A DNA stretch of 10,189 nt, taken from the NCBI GenBank assembly GCA_035461175.1, contig DATHVR010000123.1:1-10189 (forward strand), written 5' to 3'. Positions within the stretch are counted from its first letter, which is position 1. Every line of letters starts with the position of its first letter. A program made the position numbers and the translations under genes. A model generated the notes under the pieces. It did not search any database and had not been told where the DNA came from. It was given only the letters and a program-made list of their open reading frames with translations. Positions 1-6,011 of the stretch are shown here, piece after piece. This DNA comes from DATHVR01 sp035461175. GTDB lineage: Bacteria; Actinomycetota; Acidimicrobiia; Spongiisociales; ZC4RG35.

Positions 1-101
1 AGCACTCGTCGAGGGGTCTGAGGGCGCGTCGGCATTTTCACAGCCAGACTAACTTTCTTTGATCGAGAGCGCCGAGGTCGGGTTCCTCCTCGACCAGCAC
101 T

Positions 102-1391
102 TCACACAGTGCTCAGGACCATGTCGATACGGTCGGCTGCCAGATGGCCTCGTGCTACCCATCGTTCGGCAGATTCAGCGAGAGAGAGCCGAGTGGTAGC
201 TTCCTCAAGCAGATCGTGTAGAGCTGCAGCCGTTTGTTGTCTCGCTTCTATCGACCTGACGCCACCGGTCGACGCCAAGTGATCCATCGCTCGTGACACT
301 CCACTGATGATAGGTGTGCCGCAGGCCGCCAGTTCAAAGACTCGGCGGGCACACATGGTGGGTGAGTCGGTGACGGTGTTCACGTTCAGGAACACCTTGT
401 ACCGCCGGTAGGCCTCGACGGTCTGGTGGTAGGTGAGGCTGCCCATGATGTGGGGCCGGTACTTCTCGGGCCAGGCGAAGCGCTCATCTTGGGTGTTGCC
501 GTGCCGATCGAAGATGTGCAGGCCGAACTCACGAGCGGGGTCGAGCAGCACCTCGATCTGCTCCCGCCGCTCAGGATGCTTGGCGGCAAAATACGACCCG
601 GCGAATGCCACCGTCCCGGTGCGTTGCTCCTCGGGGCCGGGGTAGTGGATGGCGGGCTGGGCGAAGAACTGGAGCAGATGCACCCGGCCATGTCCCAGGA
701 TCTCTCGGTAGCGAGGGATCATGTCGCCGTCGACCGTGAAGACAAAGTCGAATAGTCGGGCCGACTCGAGGAACCAGTCGAAGTTGATCGGGTCTTCCTT
801 GTTCCAGATCACCGTGGGGATGGATCGGCTTCGGCACCACTCCACCACCTTCTGCAGATGCTCTGAGGGGCCGCCGAACCTCGCCACCCGGGTCGACCAG
901 CTCCCGTCGACTCCGCGATAGGCACTCTCCACGAACAGCAGCTCCGGGTCGGCTTCCTCCAGATCGGACTCCCAGGTGAGGGCCGAGATCGGGGAGGCGT
1001 GGAACTCGGGGTCGAGCACGGTTGCAGTGAACCCATCGACGATTGTGGCGACCCGTAGGTTCCGGGGCTCCTTCTTGAGGCGAATCTCGCCCTCCCGGAT
1101 GACGCCGACCCCGGGGACTTCCACGGCCGGAGGAGGAGCGGGCGACGACTCCGGGGTCGCCCCGGCCCCTGGCTCTCCATAGCGGGTGCGTCGGGAATGC
1201 TGCTCGTCGGCTGGGTTCTGACGACGGAAGCGTCCTTGCTTTGCCTGGTCGAGACGGACGCGCAGGGTCTCACGGTCCCGCTCCAGCTTGATGATGCGGA
1301 CGCGGCGCGCCTCGTCACGCTCGACCAGATTGTCGATCTGGGCTTGAAGTGCTCGCAGATGCTCCTCGAGCTCTGCTTCCCTCTCGGTCAT
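102..1391 (-). CDS. CgeB-like glycosyltransferase with coiled-coil N-terminus
   Basis: This 429-residue protein is probably a cytoplasmic glycosyltransferase of the CgeB / DUF3880 plus Glyco_trans_1_2 type, a GT-B fold group found in surface and spore glycan loci. Residues 1-55 are highly charged with heptad-like Leu/Ile spacing and look like a coiled coil. Residues 56-95 form a Pro/Ala/Gly-rich linker. The catalytic part begins near 110 (NLRVATIVDGF). Family-like stretches are VIWNKEDP (194-201), FTVDGDMIPRYRE (218-230), VAFAGSYFAAKHPERR (261-276) and the donor-site region CARRVFELAACGTPIISG (347-364). The start is the ATG at 1391, because the coiled coil starts at once; a GGA about 8 nt upstream is only a weak ribosome site. 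It is transcribed away from the M23 gene and is probably a separate unit. The acceptor and sugar cannot be read from the sequence. Family assignment is fairly sure, exact role unknown. Confidence 0.82.
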   Translation of the reverse strand: MTEREAELEEHLRALQAQIDNLVERDEARRVRIIKLERDRETLRVRLDQAKQGRFRRQNPADEQHSRRTRYGEPGAGATPESSPAPPPAVEVPGVGVIREGEIRLKKEPRNLRVATIVDGFTATVLDPEFHASPISALTWESDLEEADPELLFVESAYRGVDGSWSTRVARFGGPSEHLQKVVEWCRSRSIPTVIWNKEDPINFDWFLESARLFDFVFTVDGDMIPRYREILGHGRVHLLQFFAQPAIHYPGPEEQRTGTVAFAGSYFAAKHPERREQIEVLLDPAREFGLHIFDRHGNTQDERFAWPEKYRPHIMGSLTYHQTVEAYRRYKVFLNVNTVTDSPTMCARRVFELAACGTPIISGVSRAMDHLASTGGVRSIEARQQTAAALHDLLEEATTRLSLAESAERWVARGHLAADRIDMVLSTV

Positions 1392-1427
1392 GACAGGTCC
1401 GTAGTCATCGCCCGGCGATGGTAGGGG

Positions 1428-1447
1428 TCCGACGCCGGTTGGTCGGA
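1428..1447. promoter_or_regulatory. Small dyad in the divergent intergenic region
   Basis: TCCGAC and GTCGGA form a perfect 6-bp inverted repeat with an 8-nt spacer. It overlaps the candidate -35 box of the M23 gene and lies in the only divergent promoter region of the window. Two other inverted matches sit here: CCGGCG (1412-1417) with CGCCGG (1433-1438), and GGTAGGGG (1420-1427) with CCCCTACC (1477-1484). Short GC-rich dyads arise easily by chance, so an operator function is only a possibility. Confidence 0.22.
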
Positions 1448-1468
1448 TTGAACGATGGGGGTTAAGGT
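1439..1468 (+). promoter_or_regulatory. Candidate sigma-70-type promoter of the M23 / GT-C pair
   Basis: TTGGTC (1439-1444) and TAAGGT (1463-1468) sit 18 nt apart and match the -35 and -10 consensus loosely (TTGnnn and TAnnnT). Transcription would begin near 1475, giving a leader of about 25 nt before the ATG at 1499. The -35 match is poor. The main support is position: it is the only plausible pair upstream of the plus-strand genes. Confidence 0.3.
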
Positions 1469-1498
1469 GCCGCCGTCCCCTACCGATTGGTCTGCGAG

Positions 1499-2692
1499 AT
1501 GACCAGATTCGTTAGACGCGTCTTCTTCTTGGCTTCACTCTTGACCCTCATCGCTCTCCCTGTCTTGGCGCAGGAAGAGCCGCCCGAGGAGCCGCCGCTC
1601 CCGCCGGGAGTGCACCAACTCGTCTTTCCCGTGGACGGGCCGCATCACATGTACGACAGCTTCGGTGACTGCCGATCGGGTTGTTCACGTTCTCACGAAG
1701 GCGTCGACATCGTGGCCGACAAGATGATCCCTGTGCTGGCGGCGGCCGACGGAGTCGTCATCAACGTGCGGGGGATCGACGCTTCGAACGGCGGTCCCGA
1801 TGGCCAGGGCCAGTACCTGGTCGTCCAGCACGACGGATGGCAGACCCGCTATCTCCATCTGAACAACGACACTCCCGGCACCGATGACGGAATGGGGCTC
1901 GGAATCATTCCCGAGATCATCGAAGCCTTTGTCGCCGCCGGCGGGGACGGGTGGGACAGCGACTTTTCCTATCCGGTCGAAGCCGGGCAGATGATCGGCT
2001 GGGTGGGTGACTCGGGCAACGCCGAGAACAGCGGTTCCCATCTGCATTTCGAGCTTCGCATCGGCGAAGGCTGGAGTGCGGTCGCGATCGATCCTTATCC
2101 CCACCTGCTCTCGCTCGAGGTGAAAGTGGGGCCGGCCTGGAACGGCTTCTTCTCCGACGACGACGCCAGCGTTCACGAGGCTGACATCGAAACCCTGGCC
2201 GCCGACGGCACTACCAAGGGCTGCAACCCTCCCGAGAACACGATGTATTGCCCGGAACGCCTGATCACCCGGGGTGAGATAGCCGCCTTCATCCGGCGGA
2301 CTCTGCAACTCCCCGCGGCCGAGGTGGATCTCTTCGCCGACGACGCCGGCTCGGTGTTCGAGGGCGATATCAACGCCGTCGCCGCCGCCGGGATCGGATT
2401 CGGCTGCACGGAAACCGACTACTGCCCGGATCAGCCACTCCTTCGTGACGAGATGGCCGAGATGCTGATTCGCAGCTTCGCTGAGGCCGACCCCGACCGC
2501 TACGCCAATCCCGACGAGATCGACTTCTTCGGCGACGACACCGACAACCGGTTCGAGGAGTCGATCAACCGCTTGATGGCAGCCGGGGTCACCAAGGGCT
2601 GCAATCCGCCCGACAACGATCAGTACTGTCCCGACCGCCCGCTCAATCGGGCAGAGATGGCTTCATTCTTTGTGAGGGCACTCGGTCGCTGA
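1499..2692 (+). CDS. Secreted M23 metallopeptidase with three SLH-like repeats
   Basis: This 397-residue protein is predicted to be an exported zinc endopeptidase of the M23 (LytM / lysostaphin) family acting on peptidoglycan cross-links. Residues 1-24 form a signal peptide: basic TRFVRR, a hydrophobic core, and cleavage after PVLA. A Pro/Glu-rich spacer follows. All M23 signature residues are present: H66 and D70 (HEGVD) and H183 as zinc ligands, with H120 (RYLHLN) and H181 (SGSHLHFE) as the catalytic histidines. Residues about 217-268, 278-327 and 342-396 are three SLH-like repeats ending in TRGE, LRDE and NRAE, matching the canonical TRAE motif. Each repeat carries a cysteine pair (C242/C251, C303/C309, C368/C377) that could form disulfides outside the cell. 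I chose the ATG at 1499 over an in-frame TTG at 1487 because it begins the basic n-region directly. The GT-C gene follows closely, suggesting co-transcription. It could be a non-lytic wall-remodelling or adhesion factor. Confidence 0.9.
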   Translation: MTRFVRRVFFLASLLTLIALPVLAQEEPPEEPPLPPGVHQLVFPVDGPHHMYDSFGDCRSGCSRSHEGVDIVADKMIPVLAAADGVVINVRGIDASNGGPDGQGQYLVVQHDGWQTRYLHLNNDTPGTDDGMGLGIIPEIIEAFVAAGGDGWDSDFSYPVEAGQMIGWVGDSGNAENSGSHLHFELRIGEGWSAVAIDPYPHLLSLEVKVGPAWNGFFSDDDASVHEADIETLAADGTTKGCNPPENTMYCPERLITRGEIAAFIRRTLQLPAAEVDLFADDAGSVFEGDINAVAAAGIGFGCTETDYCPDQPLLRDEMAEMLIRSFAEADPDRYANPDEIDFFGDDTDNRFEESINRLMAAGVTKGCNPPDNDQYCPDRPLNRAEMASFFVRALGR

Positions 2693-2709
2693 TCGTTAGC
2701 GTGGTGGCG

Positions 2710-4479
2710 ATGTATCGTCGCCTTGCGTCTGTAGCTCTCGGCGCCGCCCTGGTGGCGGTGACCGGTCTGGGCATCGTCCTGGCGATCCAGGGTATCGGCC
2801 CGCTTCGGCTCGCCGTCTTCGGGCTGGCGGGAATCACCGCTTTCGCCGCCCTCTTGTGGCTGGGCCGATCTCGCGTCGACGGCCCGGGTCTTCGAGTCGG
2901 CGCGGCGGCCGCGGGTCTGACCGCGCTCGGCGCCGACCTCGTCGGGGGTGAGCCTGGCCTCGGCTTCACCCAGATGGCGGTTGCCGGAGTGGCGCTCGTG
3001 GTGGTCATCGCCGGGTGGTGGATCCTGCGAGGACTGTGGCGACCGCTGCCGGGGTGGACGGCGTGGGTGGGGCTGGCCCTGGTCGGCTCCATCCTGGTGG
3101 CAACGGTCATCGGTGGGGGAAGTCTGGGCCATGACGAATCCGCCTATGCCCTCAAGGCCCGCTCCTGGCTGGAGGGAACCCACGACGGGGGGTGGACCAT
3201 CCACCGCGCCGTCGTCCCTTCCCTCGTTGCCGCCGCCGTGCTCCCTTTCTCGGACTCGGATGCAGTCCTGCGGATGGTGTCGGTGGTCTTCTCCCTCCTC
3301 ACCGTCGTCGCCGTGTGGTGGTTCGGAAAGACGGTCCACTCCCGCCGGGTCGGGCTCCTGGCAGCAGGCCTGTTCGCCGTCGCCCCCTCCTTCCTCCGTC
3401 GGGGAGCGGAGTTCCTCACCGACGTCCCCGCCACCGGACTGCTGCTGGTCGTTTCTGTTCTCGTCTGGAAGTGGCTCACGGAGCGAGGCTCGGATCAACT
3501 CCTGTTGTGGGTGGCGGCGGTCGGGGCGGTGGCGATCTACACCCGCTACCAGGCGGCGGTGACGCTGCTCCTGCTGGCAGTCGCTGGTGCCACTCTCTTC
3601 TGGCCCAGGGTGCGAACGGCCGGCGCCGCTATGGTGCGTGCCGCCGGACTGGGACTGGTCCTGCTCCTGCCTCACTTCATCTACGCCACCGCCACCACCG
3701 GCACCCCCTGGGGGATATTCCTGGCCACGGGTGAGATCGCCGGCCGCGAGTACCTCGGTCAGGGCCTGGTGGATTATGCCCGGGACTTCCCCAACCTCCT
3801 CGCCGGGCAGCTGGGGGCGGTGGCCATCGTCGTAGGGATCGGCTGGGGCGCCTACCGGTTGCGGGCGACGGTCCGTGACCGGCGGCTGGAGTCGGTCGAC
3901 CGGGCCACATTCTTCTGTTTGATCCCGGCGCTGGGCCAGTTCCTCTTTCTCGGGGTGGTCTCCCACGGAGAACCGAGATTCATGTTCTTCCCGGTCGCGC
4001 TCATGCTGGTTACAGCCGGGATCGCCGCCGAAGACCTCCGACGCCGGGTGTCGGCAGAGACCTACCAGCCGGCGTTCAATCTCCTTATCGGCGCCATGGT
4101 CGTGTTCCTGTTCATGTCGGGCGCAAACGTGGATCGCAATGCAGAGGCGCGCGGCGACGGCACTTTGGTACTCCAGCGCGCGGCCTCCACCGTGGTCGAT
4201 CGCTCGGAGGGGGAGTGCGGGATCCTCACCACCTACTCACCCCAGCTGAACTGGCTGTCGGGATGCCGTGTGCTCGATCTGCGACAGGACCGGTTCGTCG
4301 AGCCGCGACCGGCTGATGTCGACTGGCACCTAGTGTTGTTCGAGGAGGGCAAGCGGCAACCGGCGGGGGATCTGCTCGAGGAGTACGTCGACATCGCCGT
4401 CGGAGGACCGATCACGATCGACGATCCGGTGGACGGCATCGGCGACGCCACCATCTGGCGCCTGGACGTGGCGGGCTGA
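2710..4479 (+). CDS. Polytopic GT-C glycosyltransferase (GT39/ArnT-like)
   Basis: This 589-residue integral membrane protein probably transfers a sugar from a polyprenyl-phosphate donor to a surface acceptor on the outer face of the membrane. It has roughly ten or more hydrophobic segments from residue 5 to about 470, then a soluble C-terminal region of about 115 residues. The first long external loop carries HDESAY (141-146), the acidic pair typical of GT-C enzymes. A later loop has HGEPRF (419-424), reminiscent of the HKExRF motif of GT22 mannosyltransferases and related bacterial proteins. The start could be the GTG at 2701, which is closer to the M23 stop at 2692; I prefer the ATG at 2710, which has a purine-rich GGTGG just upstream. 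Either spacing suggests translational coupling with the peptidase gene. Its 3' end is overlapped antisense by the open tail of the convergent GT4 gene. Substrate is unknown. Confidence 0.85.
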   Translation: MYRRLASVALGAALVAVTGLGIVLAIQGIGPLRLAVFGLAGITAFAALLWLGRSRVDGPGLRVGAAAAGLTALGADLVGGEPGLGFTQMAVAGVALVVVIAGWWILRGLWRPLPGWTAWVGLALVGSILVATVIGGGSLGHDESAYALKARSWLEGTHDGGWTIHRAVVPSLVAAAVLPFSDSDAVLRMVSVVFSLLTVVAVWWFGKTVHSRRVGLLAAGLFAVAPSFLRRGAEFLTDVPATGLLLVVSVLVWKWLTERGSDQLLLWVAAVGAVAIYTRYQAAVTLLLLAVAGATLFWPRVRTAGAAMVRAAGLGLVLLLPHFIYATATTGTPWGIFLATGEIAGREYLGQGLVDYARDFPNLLAGQLGAVAIVVGIGWGAYRLRATVRDRRLESVDRATFFCLIPALGQFLFLGVVSHGEPRFMFFPVALMLVTAGIAAEDLRRRVSAETYQPAFNLLIGAMVVFLFMSGANVDRNAEARGDGTLVLQRAASTVVDRSEGECGILTTYSPQLNWLSGCRVLDLRQDRFVEPRPADVDWHLVLFEEGKRQPAGDLLEEYVDIAVGGPITIDDPVDGIGDATIWRLDVAG

Positions 4480-6005
4480 TCGCTCGATCCGCCTTTTCGC
4501 GACAGAATTGCGCACCATGGTGCGCAATTCTGTCGCGCAAGTCCGCTCGACCTCCGACCTCCGACCTCCGACCCTCCTCTGAGCCGGGCGTAGACCTCGA
4601 GCAGGTTCTTGGATTCCACGTCCCAGTTGTAACGATGGCGGGCGATCCGGCAGGCGGCCCGGTAGGGCTCGGGGTCGGCGAGGATCTTGCGGGTGGCGGT
4701 GGCGAGTGAGACCGGGTCGATGGGATCAACTACCTCTCCCACTCCAGTCTCGGTCACGACTTTGCCGATGCCCGGCGAGTTGGAGCCGAGCACCGGGACC
4801 TCGGCCATCATGTACTCGAAGAGTTTGTTGGGAAGGGTGGTGTAGTAGCTGAGGGAGGCGTTGACGATGTTGCACAGTCCGACATCGGCCGAGGCCGTCC
4901 AGTGCAGCAGCTCCTCGTTGGGGATCGGCCCGAAGAACCGGACCTTCTCCTTCAGGCCCCGGGCGGTCACCTGATCTTCGAGGGTGTCGCGGTAGTAGCC
5001 GTAGCCGACGATGACGAGGACCACCCCGTCGAGGAGTTCGACGGCGTCGATGGCCGGTTCTATCCCCCGATTCTCCTGGATGGATCCCTGGTAGAGGAGC
5101 AGTGGGGTGCCCGGCGCCAATCCCAACTCGGGACGGAGGTCGCGCGGCACCACCTCGGTCCCCTCCGGGACGTTTATGACGGGAAGAGCCGGATCGGGGA
5201 CCGAGCCGTACAGCCCCCGGATGTGGTCGATCCAGGGCGGGCTCGCCACGATGAGGGCATCGGCGGAGGGCAGCCAGCGGCGTTCGTTCCACAGGGCCCA
5301 CTGCTTCCACCAGAAGCCCATCCGCGAGCGCTCGGTCTGCAGTTCGTGGCTGTCGTAGACCAGTCGCGCTCCTGGCCGTCGCTTCTTGCATACATGGCCG
5401 ATGTAGAGGGTGTTGAGATCGTGGCTGTGATAGACGTCGGCGGCTTCTGTCAATCCGACTTCGATCATTCGCCGGTTGATCGCCCACATCTTGAGCGCCT
5501 TCCCCTGCCGCCCCAGCAAACCCTTCACCACCTTGAACCCGAAGCGGGCCAACTTGCTGAAAGAGCGCAACACCGGGGTGGTGATCCGCCCCCACAGCCG
5601 GGTGCTTGCGGTGGGTGGCGGCCCGGCCCGCGTCCCTACCTCGATGCGCGCCTCGGATCCGGGAGCGGCGGTCGAGGGTGGTTGGAGGCGACCCTCCCGA
5701 CGCGCCCGATCGACGTTGAACGGCTCGCCGGTCAGTCGGGTGTGGCGGGCTTCGATGGTGCCGGCATAGCGGACGGCGAGCCGGTTGAGAGTGTCGAGAC
5801 CGAAGTTGACCCGGCTGATCCGACGCACCTCGATGCCATCGGGACGGAGTTCATGCTGCTCGGTGACACGAGGGATGTGATAGGCGACCACGGTGACGTG
5901 GTGCCCGGCCTCGATCAGAGTGCGGGCCTCCTTCGTAACGCGGGCGTCGTATTCGAAGGAGTTCTTGACGAACATGCAGATCTTCACGGGATGCAATGAT
6001 GGCAT
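4233..6005 (-). CDS. GT4 family glycosyltransferase with run-on C-terminal tail
   Basis: This 590-residue open frame encodes a GT-B fold glycosyltransferase of family GT4, expected to use a nucleotide-sugar donor at the inner membrane face. The N-terminal domain opens with VKICMFVKNSFEYDARVTKEA (7-27) and has DVYHSHDLNTLYIGH (190-204) and LVYDSHELQTERSR (215-228). The donor domain has LLLYQGSIQENRGIE (302-316), VIVGYGYYRD (331-340), FFGPIPNEEL (357-366) and LPNKLFEYMMAEVPVLGS (391-408). Residues about 100-180 are an insertion, first Pro/Ala-rich and then basic and amphipathic, possibly touching the membrane. Family similarity ends near residue 477. The last about 112 residues translate the heptamer repeat, the palindrome and the reverse strand of the GT-C gene, and are probably not a real domain. 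The ATG at 6005 lies 6 nt after the upstream stop, so translation is probably coupled. The functional C-terminus is uncertain. Confidence 0.85.
   Translation of the reverse strand: MPSLHPVKICMFVKNSFEYDARVTKEARTLIEAGHHVTVVAYHIPRVTEQHELRPDGIEVRRISRVNFGLDTLNRLAVRYAGTIEARHTRLTGEPFNVDRARREGRLQPPSTAAPGSEARIEVGTRAGPPPTASTRLWGRITTPVLRSFSKLARFGFKVVKGLLGRQGKALKMWAINRRMIEVGLTEAADVYHSHDLNTLYIGHVCKKRRPGARLVYDSHELQTERSRMGFWWKQWALWNERRWLPSADALIVASPPWIDHIRGLYGSVPDPALPVINVPEGTEVVPRDLRPELGLAPGTPLLLYQGSIQENRGIEPAIDAVELLDGVVLVIVGYGYYRDTLEDQVTARGLKEKVRFFGPIPNEELLHWTASADVGLCNIVNASLSYYTTLPNKLFEYMMAEVPVLGSNSPGIGKVVTETGVGEVVDPIDPVSLATATRKILADPEPYRAACRIARHRYNWDVESKNLLEVYARLRGGSEVGGRRSSGLARQNCAPWCAILSRKGGSSDQPATSRRQMVASPMPSTGSSIVIGPPTAMSTYSSSRSPAGCRLPSSNNTRCQSTSAGRGSTNRSCRRSSTRHPDSQFSWGE
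4498..4537. repeat. Perfect 40-nt palindrome in the convergent junction
   Basis: Two 20-base arms pair without a mismatch about a centre between 4517 and 4518; the inner core reads GCGCACCATGGTGCGC. It lies 18 nt after the stop of the plus-strand GT-C gene and between two converging genes, where a bidirectional terminator would be expected. There is no T-run on the exit side of either strand: the four T bases at 4494-4497 would follow the hairpin only as A in the minus-strand transcript. It is therefore not a standard intrinsic terminator. A dispersed palindromic repeat, a protein-binding site or a factor-dependent 3' end are alternatives. Confidence 0.85.
4548..4575. repeat. Heptamer tandem repeat (CGACCTC), nearly four copies
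   Basis: CGACCTC occurs three times exactly (4548-4554, 4555-4561, 4562-4568), followed by a partial copy, CGACCCT, at 4569-4575. It lies where the conserved part of the minus-strand GT4 protein ends (about residues 478-487). Since seven is not a multiple of three, gain or loss of one unit would shift the GT4 frame downstream. All three frames stay open past this point, so only the C-terminal tail would change. Confidence 0.8.
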
Positions 6006-6011
6006 CCGTGG

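Noticed and set aside
33..99. A possible short minus-strand frame from a GTG near 97 (about 20 codons to a TGA)
   Set aside because: It is too short, has no ribosome site, overlaps nothing recognisable and has no similarity I can name.
1420..1484. GGTAGGGG / CCCCTACC inverted repeat as a riboswitch or attenuator
   Set aside because: There are only 8 bp of pairing with a 49-nt spacer and no conserved riboswitch core. The left arm lies upstream of the likely transcription start.
2620..3966. Long minus-strand open frame of 448 codons opposite the plus-strand GT-C gene
   Set aside because: Its translation is an improbable run of charged and Gln/Gly/Pro/His residues with no recognisable domain, as expected for the reverse complement of a GC-rich membrane-protein gene. 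The plus-strand frame has clear membrane segments and family motifs.
4498..4537. Palindrome read as a standard Rho-independent terminator
   Set aside because: Neither strand has a T-run after the hairpin, and there is no loop. A factor-assisted 3' end is still possible.
4902..5999. Plus-strand open frame of 365 codons opposite the GT4 gene
   Set aside because: It is antisense to a well-supported glycosyltransferase and shows no domain. Long shadow frames are normal at this GC content.
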